This document shows positions 31,780 to 41,107 of a stretch of 41,990 nt of DNA, piece by piece. The notes beneath the pieces were generated by a model, which saw only the letters and a program-made list of their open reading frames with translations, did not search any database and had not been told where the DNA came from. The DNA comes from an uncultured Dorea sp. (GTDB lineage Bacteria > Bacillota > Clostridia > Lachnospirales > Lachnospiraceae): positions 1 to 41,990 of the forward strand of contig CANTDX010000027.1 in NCBI GenBank assembly GCA_947652615.1, given 5' to 3'. Made by a program: the position numbers and the translations under genes. How positions within the stretch are numbered: the first letter of the stretch is position 1; every line of letters begins with the position of its first letter.

Positions 31780-32820
31780 ATGATTAATGTAGGAATTATC
31801 GGAGCGACCGGCTATGCCGGCAATGAACTGGTGCGTATATTGACAGGCCATAAAGATGTGAAGATCGTATGGTATGGTTCGAGAAGCTATATAGATAAGA
31901 AATATGCCGAGGTATACCAGAATATGTTTCAGATCGTAGACGACGAGTGCCTGGATGATAATATGGAAGAACTGGCCGGGCAGGCGGACGTAATCTTCAC
32001 GGCTACCCCCCAGGGCTTCTGCGCATCCATGATGAATGAGGAGATCTTAAGCAAGACGAAGATCATTGACTTAAGCGCGGATTACCGGATCAAGGATGTG
32101 GCGGTATATGAGAAATGGTACGGCATCGAACACAAGAGTCCTCAGTTTATCGAGGAGGCGGTCTACGGGCTGTGCGAGGTGAACCGGGAGGCTGTGAAGA
32201 AGGCGAGATTGGTTGCGAATCCGGGATGCTACACTACCTGTTCGATCCTGACGGCATATCCGCTGGCGAAGGAAGGACTGATCGATATGAATACATTGAT
32301 CATCGACGCCAAGTCCGGGACTTCCGGCGCAGGCAGGGGAGCCAAATTGCCGAACCTCTTCTGTGAGGTCAATGAGAATATCAAGGCTTACAGTGTCGCG
32401 TCCCACAGACATACGCCGGAGATCGAGGAGCAGCTAGGTTATGCGGCAAATGAACCGGTCGTGATCAATTTTACCCCGCATCTGGTTCCCATGAACCGGG
32501 GGATCCTGGCGACAGAATATGCATCCCTGAAGAAAGACGTTACATATAAAGAAGTGAAAGCAGTCTATGACAAATATTATCAGGACGAGAGATTTGTCCG
32601 TGTGCTTGGGGAGGGCATCTGCCCGGAGACGAAATGGGTGGAAGGCAGCAACTATGTGGATATTAATTTCAAGATCGATCCAAGGACTAACCGCATCATT
32701 ATGATGGGAGCGATCGACAATCTGGTAAAGGGAGCGGCCGGGCAGGCGGTACAGAATATGAACCTGATGTTCGGGCTGCCGGAGAGTGAAGGACTGGAAC
32801 TGGTTCCGATATTCCCGTAA
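31780..32820 (+). CDS. argC: N-acetyl-gamma-glutamyl-phosphate reductase
   Basis: The NADPH-dependent third step of arginine synthesis. 346 residues, family length. N-terminal Rossmann motif GIIGATGYAGNELVRIL, catalytic C150 in NPGCYTTC and the conserved H209 in SHRHTPEIE. The start is the ATG at 31780 with AAAGGA upstream; an in-frame start at 31747 would add 11 unrelated residues. It is the first gene of argC-GNAT-argJ-argB-argD, and the ARG-box promoter at 31538 probably controls the set. Confidence 0.95.
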   Translation: MINVGIIGATGYAGNELVRILTGHKDVKIVWYGSRSYIDKKYAEVYQNMFQIVDDECLDDNMEELAGQADVIFTATPQGFCASMMNEEILSKTKIIDLSADYRIKDVAVYEKWYGIEHKSPQFIEEAVYGLCEVNREAVKKARLVANPGCYTTCSILTAYPLAKEGLIDMNTLIIDAKSGTSGAGRGAKLPNLFCEVNENIKAYSVASHRHTPEIEEQLGYAANEPVVINFTPHLVPMNRGILATEYASLKKDVTYKEVKAVYDKYYQDERFVRVLGEGICPETKWVEGSNYVDINFKIDPRTNRIIMMGAIDNLVKGAAGQAVQNMNLMFGLPESEGLELVPIFP

Positions 32821-32853
32821 GAGCCGGAGAGTGAGCTTAGAAAGAGGCAGATT

Positions 32854-33300
32854 ATGATTCGAACGATGACAATGGAAGATTATGACGGGGTCTATGCGCT
32901 CTGGACGAAGATCCGGGGATTTGGCTTAAGGAGCGTGGATGACTCAAGGGAAGGGATCGAGCGTTTCCTTAGGAGGAATCCTGTTACCAGCGTCGTGGCA
33001 GTCGAGGACGGGAAGGTAGTAGGAAGTATCCTGTGCGGCCATGACGGGAGGCGGGGATGCCTGTATCATGTGTGCGTGGATGAGGAATACAGAAGGCGCG
33101 GGATCGGCAAGGCCATGGTGGTGAAGGCCATGGAGGAGCTTAAGAAGGAAGAGATCAACAAGGTCTGCCTGATTGCATTTACGAAGAATGATATCGGCAA
33201 TGCATTCTGGAATACCATAGGATGGACGAAGCGGCTGGATCTGAATTATTATGATTTTGTGTTAAATGAGAAGAATATCACGGCATTTAATGAGCAGTGA
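32854..33300 (+). CDS. GNAT acetyltransferase (YpeA-like) inside the arg operon
   Basis: A 148-residue GNAT protein. The acetyl-CoA loop is RRRGIGKAM, preceded by VVGSILCGHDGRRGCLYHVCVDEEY, which resembles YpeA-type proteins. C-terminal FWNTIGWTKRLDLNYY matches GNAT motif B. It lies 33 bases after argC and 48 before argJ, clearly in the operon. Its place suggests a role in N-acetylglutamate formation or another acetyl transfer in arginine synthesis, but ArgJ can already make N-acetylglutamate, so the substrate is uncertain. Confidence 0.85.
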   Translation: MIRTMTMEDYDGVYALWTKIRGFGLRSVDDSREGIERFLRRNPVTSVVAVEDGKVVGSILCGHDGRRGCLYHVCVDEEYRRRGIGKAMVVKAMEELKKEEINKVCLIAFTKNDIGNAFWNTIGWTKRLDLNYYDFVLNEKNITAFNEQ

Positions 33301-33348
33301 CAAGTATCCGGAGGATTCAGTGACATAGAAGAAAAGGAGATACGAAGA

Positions 33349-34572
33349 ATGGAGATTATCAAGGGCGGCGTGACCGCGGCAAAGGGATATGAGGCTGCAT
33401 CAACGGCAGCAGGGATCAAGTATACAGACAGGACAGATATGGCGATGATCTACAGCCAGGCGCCGTGCGCGGCGGCGGGAACATTTACAACGAATGTGGT
33501 GAAGGCGGCTCCGGTCAGATGGGATCAGCAGGTGATAGCGGGCGGCGCATCCGTTCAGGCTGTGATCGTGAATTCCGGGATCGCCAATGCGTGTACGGGC
33601 GCAGAGGGTTTTGGGTACTGTAAGGATACGGCGAAGGCGGCTGCCGAAGCGCTTGGGATATCAGAAGACGGTGTGCTGATCGGTTCTACGGGCGTGATCG
33701 GGAAGCAGATCCCCATCGATAAGCTGACTGCGGGAATCAAGGCGCTGGCAGAGAAGAAGAACGATACCATCGCAAACGGCACCGAAGCGGCGAAGGCGAT
33801 CATGACTACGGATACCTTCGAGAAGGAGCTGGCGGTGACCATCGAGGCCGGCGGCAGGACGGTGACCATCGGCGGCATGGCGAAGGGTTCAGGAATGATC
33901 CATCCCAATATGTGCACCATGCTTGCATTTATCACGACGGATGCGGTGATTGCCAAAGAGACGCTGCAGAAGGCCCTCAGCGAGGATATCAAGGACACTT
34001 ATAATATGATCTCGGTGGATGGAGATACTTCTACCAATGATACGGTAATCCTGCTGGCAAATGGCCTGGCGGAGAATGAAGAGATCGCGAAGGGAACGGA
34101 GGATTACCGGAAGTTTAAAGAGGCTCTCCACGCGGTCAATGAATATCTGGCGAAGAAGATCGCCGGTGACGGAGAGGGCGCGACCGCGCTGTTCGAGGTA
34201 CAGGCAGTGGGATGCGAGAGCGTAGAGCAGGCAAGAACGCTTGCCAAGTCTATCGTATGTTCGAACCTTACGAAGACGGCCATCGCCGGGCATGACGCCA
34301 ACTGGGGGAGGATCCTGTGTGCCATGGGATATTCCGGCGCGCAGTTCGACCCGGAGAAAGTAGATCTGTTCTTCGTGAGCAAGGCGGGGAAGATCCAGAT
34401 CATCGAGAATGGAACGGCTGTGGATTACAGCGAGGAAGAGGCGACGAAGATCCTGTCGGAACCGGAGGTGACGGCGATCGCGGATGTCAAGATGGGCGAC
34501 AGGGAAGCGACGGCATGGGGATGCGACCTGACGCATGGCTATATCGAGATCAACGCGGATTATAGAAGCTGA
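33349..34572 (+). CDS. argJ: Bifunctional ornithine acetyltransferase / N-acetylglutamate synthase
   Basis: Transfers acetyl from N-acetylornithine to glutamate, recycling the acetyl group. 407 residues. The self-cleavage site is HPNMCTMLAF, with T190 expected as the new N-terminal nucleophile of the beta chain; Cys replaces the more common Ala before it. The oxyanion region IGSTGVIG and the C-terminal HGYIEINADYRS are conserved. The ribosome site AAAAGGAGA is strong. Whether it is mono- or bifunctional cannot be decided from sequence; the GNAT next to it makes the question relevant. Confidence 0.95.
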   Translation: MEIIKGGVTAAKGYEAASTAAGIKYTDRTDMAMIYSQAPCAAAGTFTTNVVKAAPVRWDQQVIAGGASVQAVIVNSGIANACTGAEGFGYCKDTAKAAAEALGISEDGVLIGSTGVIGKQIPIDKLTAGIKALAEKKNDTIANGTEAAKAIMTTDTFEKELAVTIEAGGRTVTIGGMAKGSGMIHPNMCTMLAFITTDAVIAKETLQKALSEDIKDTYNMISVDGDTSTNDTVILLANGLAENEEIAKGTEDYRKFKEALHAVNEYLAKKIAGDGEGATALFEVQAVGCESVEQARTLAKSIVCSNLTKTAIAGHDANWGRILCAMGYSGAQFDPEKVDLFFVSKAGKIQIIENGTAVDYSEEEATKILSEPEVTAIADVKMGDREATAWGCDLTHGYIEINADYRS

Positions 34573-34633
34573 TAGCCGGTGATATTGAGGGTAATGTATA
34601 ATAATAGAAGCAGATAGCAGGAGATGACGAGTC

Positions 34634-35539
34634 ATGAATAAATCAATGCAGAAATATCTGGATAAGGCGGAGGTCCTGATCGAGGCGCTTCCGTATATCC
34701 AGCGGTTCAACCGGAAGATCATCGTGGTAAAATACGGCGGGAGCGCCATGGTGGACGACCAGCTGAAGGAGCAGGTCATCCAGGATGTGACACTTCTGAA
34801 ACTGGTAGGATTCAAGCCCATTATCGTCCACGGCGGCGGCAAGGAGATCAGTAAATGGGTCGGCAAGGTGGGGATGGAGCCGGAATTCGTCAACGGTCTT
34901 CGGGTAACGGACGAGGCGACCATGGAGCTTGCCGAGATGGTCCTTGGGAAGGTGAACAAGGGACTGGTTCAGTTGGTGGAGAGCTTAGGCGTCCGCGCCA
35001 TCGGGATCAGCGGCAAGGACGGCGCGCTGCTCAAGGTGGAGAAGAAGTATGCGGACGGGGAGGATATCGGATTCGTAGGAGAGGTCAGGGAGGTCAATGC
35101 GGATATTCTGTTTGACCTGTTGGAGAAAGATTTTCTCCCAATCGTATGTCCGGTAGGAATGGATGAGGACTTTCATACATATAATATCAATGCGGATGAT
35201 GCCGCATGTGCGATCGCAAGGGCTGTGAATGCGGAGAAGCTTGCGTTCCTGACGGATATCGAAGGTGTGTACAAGGATCCGTCTGACCCGGACACACTGA
35301 TCTCCGAGCTTCGTGTCTCGGATGGACGGGCATTGATGGAGGAAGGCTACATCGAGGGCGGTATGCTGCCGAAGCTTCAGAATTGCATGGACGCCATTGA
35401 GAACGGCGTATCCAGGGTGCATATCTTAGACGGTCGGATCCCGCACTGCCTGCTTCTTGAGATCTTCACGAATAAGGGGATCGGAACGGCGATCTTGAAT
35501 GACACAGAAGAAAAATACTATCATGGAGAAGAGAAATGA
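34634..35539 (+). CDS. argB: Acetylglutamate kinase
   Basis: Phosphorylates N-acetylglutamate in arginine synthesis. 301 residues, amino-acid kinase fold. KYGGSAM and VHGGGKEIS bind the phosphates and acetylglutamate; [19 protein letters not shown] and [18 protein letters not shown] are conserved. The N-terminal helix ([18 protein letters not shown]) is the kind found in arginine-inhibited hexameric enzymes, so feedback control is likely. The ribosome site is AGGAG. It overlaps argD by ATGA. Confidence 0.96.
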   Translation: MNKSMQKYLDKAEVLIEALPYIQRFNRKIIVVKYGGSAMVDDQLKEQVIQDVTLLKLVGFKPIIVHGGGKEISKWVGKVGMEPEFVNGLRVTDEATMELAEMVLGKVNKGLVQLVESLGVRAIGISGKDGALLKVEKKYADGEDIGFVGEVREVNADILFDLLEKDFLPIVCPVGMDEDFHTYNINADDAACAIARAVNAEKLAFLTDIEGVYKDPSDPDTLISELRVSDGRALMEEGYIEGGMLPKLQNCMDAIENGVSRVHILDGRIPHCLLLEIFTNKGIGTAILNDTEEKYYHGEEK

Positions 35540-36717
35540 ACCAATACATAGAAGAGACAAATAACGGACTTGTGCATACTTATAACCGTTTCCCGGTGGT
35601 TCTTGACCGGGGCGAGGGTGTGTATCTCTATGATACGGACGGGAAGAAATATCTTGACTTCGCGGCGGGGATCGCGGTATGCGGCCTTGGCTATGGGAAT
35701 CAAGAACTGAACCGGACGCTTAGAGACCAGGTGGACCGTCTTCTGCACACCTCCAACCTCTATTATAATACGAGCTGCGGGAAAGCGGCGGCGGCGCTTA
35801 AGCGAGTTTCGGAGATGGACAGGGTATTCTTCACCAACAGCGGGACGGAGGCCATCGAAGGAGCGCTCAAGTCGGCGAGGAAATATGCCTGGAAGAAGGG
35901 AACCGGGAGGTATGAATTTATCGCGATGGACCATTCCTTTCACGGACGCAGTATCGGGGCGGTGTCCGTGACAGGAAGCGAGGCGTACCGCACACCTTTT
36001 GAACCGATGCTTCCGGGGGTGAGTTTTGCGAAGTTCAACGATCTTGACAGTGTGAAGGCCAGGGTTACGGACCGTACCTGTGCCATTATCCTGGAGCCTC
36101 TGCAGGGAGAAGGCGGCATCAACCGGGCAGACAGGGAATTCATGGAAGGGATCCGTAGGCTCTGCGACGAGGAGGGGATCCTGATGATCTGTGACGAGAT
36201 CCAGTGCGGCATGGGCAGGACCGGCGAGATGTTCGCCTGGCAGTCTTACGGCACGAAGCCGGATATCATGGCTATGGCGAAAGCGATCGGGAATGGGATT
36301 CCGGTAGGAGCATTTGCCATGACGGAGAAGGTGGCAGAGTATTCTCTGGAGCCGGGAGATCACGGGACGACCTATGGCGGCAATCCGCTGGCGTGCGCGG
36401 CCGTGGCTAAGACGGTCGAGATCTTCGAGCGGGAGGATATCGTATCGTATGTACGGGAGATCGGCGGTTATCTGGCAGGGAAGCTTGACGAGCTTGTATC
36501 CGGGTACGATACGGTGCTGGAACGAAGAGGCGTCGGCCTGATCCAGGGAATCAAGTTGGAGAAGCCGGCAGGCGAAGTGATCAGCCGCGCGCTTGAGGAC
36601 GGACTTATCGTGATCAGCGCGAGGGATAATGTGATCCGTCTTGTTCCGCCGCTTATCATTGAGAGAAAACATGTTGATGAGATGCTTGAGAAGCTTAAAC
36701 GCGCCATAGAGGCATAG
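35536..36717 (+). CDS. argD: Acetylornithine aminotransferase
   Basis: A PLP-dependent class-III aminotransferase of 393 residues that makes N-acetylornithine from the semialdehyde. [17 protein letters not shown] binds PLP phosphate, [12 protein letters not shown] is the conserved Asp/Gln region and K249 in AMAKAIGNG forms the Schiff base. The start ATG overlaps the argB stop (ATGA), so the two are translationally coupled. argF and argH are not in the window. Confidence 0.95.
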   Translation: MNQYIEETNNGLVHTYNRFPVVLDRGEGVYLYDTDGKKYLDFAAGIAVCGLGYGNQELNRTLRDQVDRLLHTSNLYYNTSCGKAAAALKRVSEMDRVFFTNSGTEAIEGALKSARKYAWKKGTGRYEFIAMDHSFHGRSIGAVSVTGSEAYRTPFEPMLPGVSFAKFNDLDSVKARVTDRTCAIILEPLQGEGGINRADREFMEGIRRLCDEEGILMICDEIQCGMGRTGEMFAWQSYGTKPDIMAMAKAIGNGIPVGAFAMTEKVAEYSLEPGDHGTTYGGNPLACAAVAKTVEIFEREDIVSYVREIGGYLAGKLDELVSGYDTVLERRGVGLIQGIKLEKPAGEVISRALEDGLIVISARDNVIRLVPPLIIERKHVDEMLEKLKRAIEA

Positions 36718-36791
36718 GAAATCAATCATTGGATATACTATTTCGAAGGAGAGAGTCTGAAATTTCACGGACAGAAACGGAGGTATATTCA

Positions 36792-37223
36792 ATGATTGGT
36801 TTTTTTATTGCATTGCTCTCGGGCGCGCTGATGAGTGTGCAGGGTGTGTTCAACACACAGGTGACGAAGACGACGGGAATGTGGGTCAGCAATGCCTGGG
36901 TGCAGCTGACCGCATTTGCGGTGTGTTTTGCAGCATGGCTGATCGCAGGGCGTGATAATGTCATGACGCTTACCAAGGTGGAGCCTAAGTACGTGCTGCT
37001 TGGCGGCGTAATCGGCGCGGGGATCACTCTGACTGTGATCAAGAGTATGGAACAGCTTGGACCGGCGAAGGCCGCGCTCCTTATTGTGATCGCCCAGCTC
37101 ATCATCGCATATGTGATAGAGCTTCTGGGGCTTTTTGGAGTGGATAAGGAGCCATTGGAGTGGAGGAAGATAATCGGGATGGGAATTGCGCTGATTGGAG
37201 TTGCAATTTTCCAATGGAAATAG
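36792..37223 (+). CDS. DMT-superfamily YdcZ-like membrane protein
   Basis: A 143-residue inner-membrane protein with about five hydrophobic helices and the family pattern ALLSGALMSVQGVFNTQVTK at the start and WRKIIGMGIALIGVAIFQ at the end (DMT_YdcZ, PF04657). The ATG at 36792 has GGAGGT upstream; an ATG at 36729 would add 21 polar residues. It lies 74 bases after argD and may be in the arg transcript. Small YdcZ proteins often act in pairs; here only one is seen. An amino-acid or metabolite export role is only suggested by context. Confidence 0.82.
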   Translation: MIGFFIALLSGALMSVQGVFNTQVTKTTGMWVSNAWVQLTAFAVCFAAWLIAGRDNVMTLTKVEPKYVLLGGVIGAGITLTVIKSMEQLGPAKAALLIVIAQLIIAYVIELLGLFGVDKEPLEWRKIIGMGIALIGVAIFQWK

Positions 37224-37287
37224 TACAATAAATAGGTAATGCATATACGGGGTATTTGCAGTTTCGGCAGACTGTAAAGGAGTTTGT

Positions 37288-37986
37288 ATGCATAGAAGAA
37301 TTGTTTATAGGGTTACAGCAGCATTTGTGATGAGCCTGGTCCTGTTGTCAGGATGTTCCGGTGTCCGGACAGGGCAGGGAGAAGAACTTAAAGAGCTGAC
37401 AGATACAGAGTCAGAAGAGGTACAGGAAGATAAGACCATTGCCGGGGTGACGGAGGAAGAAGAACTTGAGGAACCCTTGCAGGATGAGATGCAGTGTACG
37501 GATGACAGCCAAGAGGTCTATGTCCATGTGTGCGGACAGGTTGCATGTCCGGGAGTCTATCTGCTCCCTGCGGGCAGCCGTCTGTATGAAGCGATCGAGG
37601 CGGCGGGAGGCCTGTCGGAGAATGGGGCGGGCGAGCTGCTGAATCAGGCGGCGCAGATAGAGGACGGGCAGCAGATCTATGTACCGTCCAGAGAAGAAGC
37701 GGCGCAGCTTCAAGCGGGCCCAAGCGTGTCGAATATGGGAGAGGCAGGTCAGAATGTGTCGGCTCCCGGAACGTCCGGTCCTTCTGATGACGGGAAGATC
37801 GACCTTAACAGGGCAACCAGAGAACAATTGATGACACTCAGCGGTATCGGAGAAGCCAAGGCAGATTCGATCATCGCTTACAGAGAAGTACACGGCGGCT
37901 TTCGGAAGATTGAAGAACTGATGGAAGTTGACGGAATTAAGGAAGGCGTATTTAACAAAGTAAAGGATCAGATAAAAGTTTCGTAA
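37288..37986 (+). CDS. comEA: ComEA-family DNA-binding lipoprotein (SLBB + helix-hairpin-helix)
   Basis: 232 residues. Lipoprotein signal with lipobox LSGC (C23), an acidic linker of about 45 residues, an SLBB domain (VYVHVCGQVACPGVYLLPAG...GLSENG) at about 75-130, and a C-terminal double helix-hairpin-helix (IDLNRATREQLMTLSGIGEAK, then GGFRKIEELMEVDGI). ComEA binds incoming double-stranded DNA outside the membrane. The presence of lipidation instead of a plain membrane helix is a variation. comEC lies 3.1 kb downstream, separated by a two-component system and a GerMN protein. The ribosome site is AAAGGAG. Confidence 0.92.
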   Translation: MHRRIVYRVTAAFVMSLVLLSGCSGVRTGQGEELKELTDTESEEVQEDKTIAGVTEEEELEEPLQDEMQCTDDSQEVYVHVCGQVACPGVYLLPAGSRLYEAIEAAGGLSENGAGELLNQAAQIEDGQQIYVPSREEAAQLQAGPSVSNMGEAGQNVSAPGTSGPSDDGKIDLNRATREQLMTLSGIGEAKADSIIAYREVHGGFRKIEELMEVDGIKEGVFNKVKDQIKVS

Positions 37987-38014
37987 TCAAGGCAGATATT
38001 GAGGGAGAGAGTAG

Positions 38015-38704
38015 ATGAGCAGAAGGGTATTGGTTGTAGATGATGAAAAACTAATCGTGAAAGGAATTCGTTTCAGCCTGGAACAGGATGGGATGAAGGT
38101 TGACTGTGCTTATGACGGAGAAGAGGCGCTGAAGCTGGCGAAAGAGAATGCCTATGATCTGATCTTGTTAGATATTATGCTTCCCAAGAATGACGGCTTT
38201 GAGGTGTGTCAGCAGATACGGGAATTCTCCGACGTACCGATCGTGATGCTGACGGCAAGGAATGATGATATGGATAAGATCCTTGGTCTGGAATACGGCG
38301 CGGATGATTACATAACGAAGCCTTTCAACATCCTGGAGGTAAAGGCGCGGATCAAGGCGATCATGCGGCGTACCGGCAAGCGGGATCAGAATCAGGTCAA
38401 CGATAAGATGATCATCAAAGGCAGCATGCGGATCGACTGTGAGAGCAGGCGGGTCGTGATAGATGACAAAGAGGTGAATCTTACGGCGAAAGAATTCGAT
38501 CTCTTAGAGCTTCTTGCCATGAATCCGAATAAGGTGTACAGCCGTGAGAATCTGCTGAATATTGTGTGGGGGTATGAATATCCCGGCGACGCGAGAACGG
38601 TAGACGTACATATCCGAAGGCTGAGAGAAAAGGTTGAGACGAATCCAAGCGATCCGAAATACGTCTATACAAAATGGGGAGTTGGTTATTATTTCAGGGG
38701 TTAA
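38015..38704 (+). CDS. OmpR/PhoB-family response regulator
   Basis: 229 residues. Receiver with acidic pocket VVDDEK, phospho-site D53 (LLDIMLPKNDG), T in MLTARND and K in ITKPFN. The C-terminal winged helix has LTAKEFDLLELLAMNPNKVYSRENLL and RTVDVHIRRLREKVE. The ribosome site is GAGGGAGAG. It overlaps the reading frame of the kinase that follows. The target is unknown. Position between comEA and comEC, and beside a GerMN lipoprotein, suggests envelope-stress or developmental control but does not prove it. Confidence 0.93.
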   Translation: MSRRVLVVDDEKLIVKGIRFSLEQDGMKVDCAYDGEEALKLAKENAYDLILLDIMLPKNDGFEVCQQIREFSDVPIVMLTARNDDMDKILGLEYGADDYITKPFNILEVKARIKAIMRRTGKRDQNQVNDKMIIKGSMRIDCESRRVVIDDKEVNLTAKEFDLLELLAMNPNKVYSRENLLNIVWGYEYPGDARTVDVHIRRLREKVETNPSDPKYVYTKWGVGYYFRG

Positions 38705-40127
38705 GAAATATCTGAAATGGGGCATATGGAAGAGCCTCCGCGCCCGGATCGTCCTCCTGGTCATATTGGCGGGGACGATTCCGGCGCTTGTATTAAGGGG
38801 AGTAGTCTTAAGCAGCTTCGAGAAAAGAGAAGTGGAGGTTCGGACTGCAGAGATACAGAATCAATGTACAATTCTATGTAACCAGTTAAGTGATGTGAAT
38901 TATCTTACTGGCGATATGTCTGAAGTGTTAAGGTCAGAGCTGGTCCAGATGTCTAATATCTACAACGGACGGGTTCTGGTTATTGATCATGATTTTCGCA
39001 TTCAGGAAGATACGTATGATATGGATAAGGGTAAGACGATCGTATCCGAAGATGTGATCCGGTGCTTTAAGGGTAAAGGCACCAGTAATTATGATGCAAA
39101 GAATCGTTATATCGAGGTTACTTCTCCAATCTATGACAAGGGAACAGAGAAAGCGGTAGGTGTGATGCTGATCAGCGTATCTACGGATATGATCTCTGAC
39201 AGTGTGGAGGTCCTGGACGACAGGGTGATCGCCGTGTGCCTTACCATCGGGATGGTGGCTGTGATACTGGCGTTCTCCGCGGGATTCATTATGACGAGGC
39301 CGTTCCGCAGGATCAGTGATTCTATAGCGGCCGTGACGGAAGGCTATGAGGACGATTACCTTCATGAGAAGGCCTATACAGAGACCATGCTGATATCGGA
39401 TGCATTTAACAAGATGCTGGGCAGGATGAAGGTGCTGAATGATTCGCGTAATGAGTTCGTATCCAACGTGTCCCATGAGCTTAAGACGCCGCTGACTTCT
39501 ATGAAGGTGCTGGCGGATTCGCTGTTGATCCAGGAGGATGTGCCGGCTGAGCTATATAAGGAATTCATGGGAGATCTGTCGGAGGAGATAGAGCGGGAGA
39601 ATAAGATTATCAATGATCTTCTGTCTCTGGTCAAGATGGACAAGACAGCGAACACGCTGAATATCAAGTCCGAGAATATGAACACGCTGATCGAGAAGAT
39701 CTTAAAAAGGCTCCGTCCGATTGCGGCGACACGTAATATCGAGCTGGTGTTCGAGAGTTTCCGCCCGGTAACTGCGGAGGTGGATGAGATGAAGCTGTCT
39801 CTTGCCATCACGAATCTGGTAGAGAATGCTATCAAGTATAATAAGGAGAATGGATGGGTCCATGTGTCCTTGAATGCAGATCATAAGAACTGCCATATTG
39901 AGGTGGCAGATTCCGGGATCGGAATTCCGCAGGAAGCGGTGGAGCATGTGTTTGAGAGGTTCTATCGTGTGGACAAGTCACATTCCAGGGAGATCGGCGG
40001 GACCGGGCTTGGCCTTGCCATTGCAAGGAGTGCGGTGGTCATGCACCGCGGGGCGATCAGGGTATACAGCCAGGTCGGGGCAGGGACCACATTTACCGTG
40101 CGTATTCCGCTGATATACGTTTCATAG
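38634..40127 (+). CDS. Sensor histidine kinase (HAMP, HisKA, HATPase)
   Basis: A membrane kinase paired with the preceding regulator. Helix 1 is RIVLLVILAGTIPALVLRGVVL, an extracytoplasmic sensor of about 120 residues follows, helix 2 is VCLTIGMVAVILAFSAGFI, then HAMP. The phospho-site is H281 in VSHELKTPLTSMK (counting from 38634). NLVENAIKYN, DSGIGIP and GGTGLGLAI form the ATP domain. There is no ATG near the start. TTG at 38634 and TTG at 38682 are possible; neither has an ideal ribosome site, and both lie within the regulator gene, so translation is presumably coupled. Confidence 0.9.
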   Translation: MRRIQAIRNTSIQNGELVIISGVKKYLKWGIWKSLRARIVLLVILAGTIPALVLRGVVLSSFEKREVEVRTAEIQNQCTILCNQLSDVNYLTGDMSEVLRSELVQMSNIYNGRVLVIDHDFRIQEDTYDMDKGKTIVSEDVIRCFKGKGTSNYDAKNRYIEVTSPIYDKGTEKAVGVMLISVSTDMISDSVEVLDDRVIAVCLTIGMVAVILAFSAGFIMTRPFRRISDSIAAVTEGYEDDYLHEKAYTETMLISDAFNKMLGRMKVLNDSRNEFVSNVSHELKTPLTSMKVLADSLLIQEDVPAELYKEFMGDLSEEIERENKIINDLLSLVKMDKTANTLNIKSENMNTLIEKILKRLRPIAATRNIELVFESFRPVTAEVDEMKLSLAITNLVENAIKYNKENGWVHVSLNADHKNCHIEVADSGIGIPQEAVEHVFERFYRVDKSHSREIGGTGLGLAIARSAVVMHRGAIRVYSQVGAGTTFTVRIPLIYVS

Positions 40128-40157
40128 AGGGGACTTTACAGGACTGGGGGAAGGCAA

Positions 40158-41105
40158 ATGCGAAGTATTCTTAATCGGAGATATCGCCTGGCGGCTTGGG
40201 GCGCGTGTCTGCTTATGTGTCTGCTGCTCATCGGCGGATGCGGGAGAGGCAAGGGTTCCGGCCCGGGGAAGGGCGGCACATTCGTTTATTATGTGAATAC
40301 AGAAGGAACGGATCTGGTGAAGAAGAGTTATCAGATAGAAGATGCTGCGATAGAGAAATCCATTGGAGATATGCTGAAAACGATGCAGAAGGAGCCGGAT
40401 TCGATCGATTATAAGAGTGTATTTCCGAAAGGGATCCGGGTTCAGAGCTGGGTGCTGACCGAGGAATCTATTCTGGATATTCATTTTAACGATAAGTATG
40501 CCAGCATGAAGCCGGAGGAGGAGCTGCTTCTTCGGGCAGGAGTCGTACAATCGCTGGCACAGATCCATGGGGTGGATTATATAGATTTCTATATAGAGGA
40601 TGAGCCGCTCGTGGACAGTGTGGGGGAGGCAATCGGATATATGAACGCGGAGAATTTCCTTCAGTACAAAGGCTCCTCGTTACATCTGTACCAACTGGGG
40701 AATCTGAAGCTGTATTTCGCGAATGACAAGGGTGACAGGCTGGTACAGAGGGAAGTGAGTATCCGTTACAACAGCAATATGTCCATCGAGAGACTGATCG
40801 TGGATCAGTTGATCAAGGGGCCTTCCGCAGAAGGCATCGGGCCGGTGATGCCGCCGGAGACGAAGGTGATCGGAGTGTCGGTGAAGGATAGCGTCTGTTA
40901 TGTGAATCTGGATGAAGGATTCTTGAACAACACGTATGTCACAGATCCAAGGATCACGGTCTATGCGATCGTGAATTCGATCGTTGATGGAGGGGCATCC
41001 AGCCAGGTGCAGATCTCGGTGAACGGGGATTCTAATATCAAATATATGGGAAGTGTGGATCTAAGTAAGCCTCTGTCGAGGGACTTGGATCTGGTAGGAG
41101 AGTGA
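40158..41105 (+). CDS. GerMN-domain lipoprotein
   Basis: 315 residues. Lipobox IGGC (C28). Two GerMN-type repeats, each with a conserved motif of the form L/YVNLDEGF: the first around VLTEESILDIHFNDKY with LRAGVVQSLAQI, the second around VKDSVCYVNLDEGFLNN with YAIVNSIVDGG. GerMN domains occur in GerM and in two-component-linked lipoproteins in Firmicutes and Actinobacteria (LpqB). It lies 30 bases after the kinase, with GGGGGAAGG as ribosome site, and 2 bases before comEC. A role in signalling with the kinase or in spore or cell-wall assembly is inferred. Confidence 0.85.
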   Translation: MRSILNRRYRLAAWGACLLMCLLLIGGCGRGKGSGPGKGGTFVYYVNTEGTDLVKKSYQIEDAAIEKSIGDMLKTMQKEPDSIDYKSVFPKGIRVQSWVLTEESILDIHFNDKYASMKPEEELLLRAGVVQSLAQIHGVDYIDFYIEDEPLVDSVGEAIGYMNAENFLQYKGSSLHLYQLGNLKLYFANDKGDRLVQREVSIRYNSNMSIERLIVDQLIKGPSAEGIGPVMPPETKVIGVSVKDSVCYVNLDEGFLNNTYVTDPRITVYAIVNSIVDGGASSQVQISVNGDSNIKYMGSVDLSKPLSRDLDLVGE

Positions 41106-41107
41106 AA

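Noticed and set aside
33889..34959. 356-codon open frame antisense to argJ/argB
   Set aside because: Covers two real genes; no ribosome site or recognisable domain.
35521..36792. 423-codon open frame antisense to argD
   Set aside because: It mirrors a well-supported gene, has no family-like motifs and is explained by the codon use of argD.
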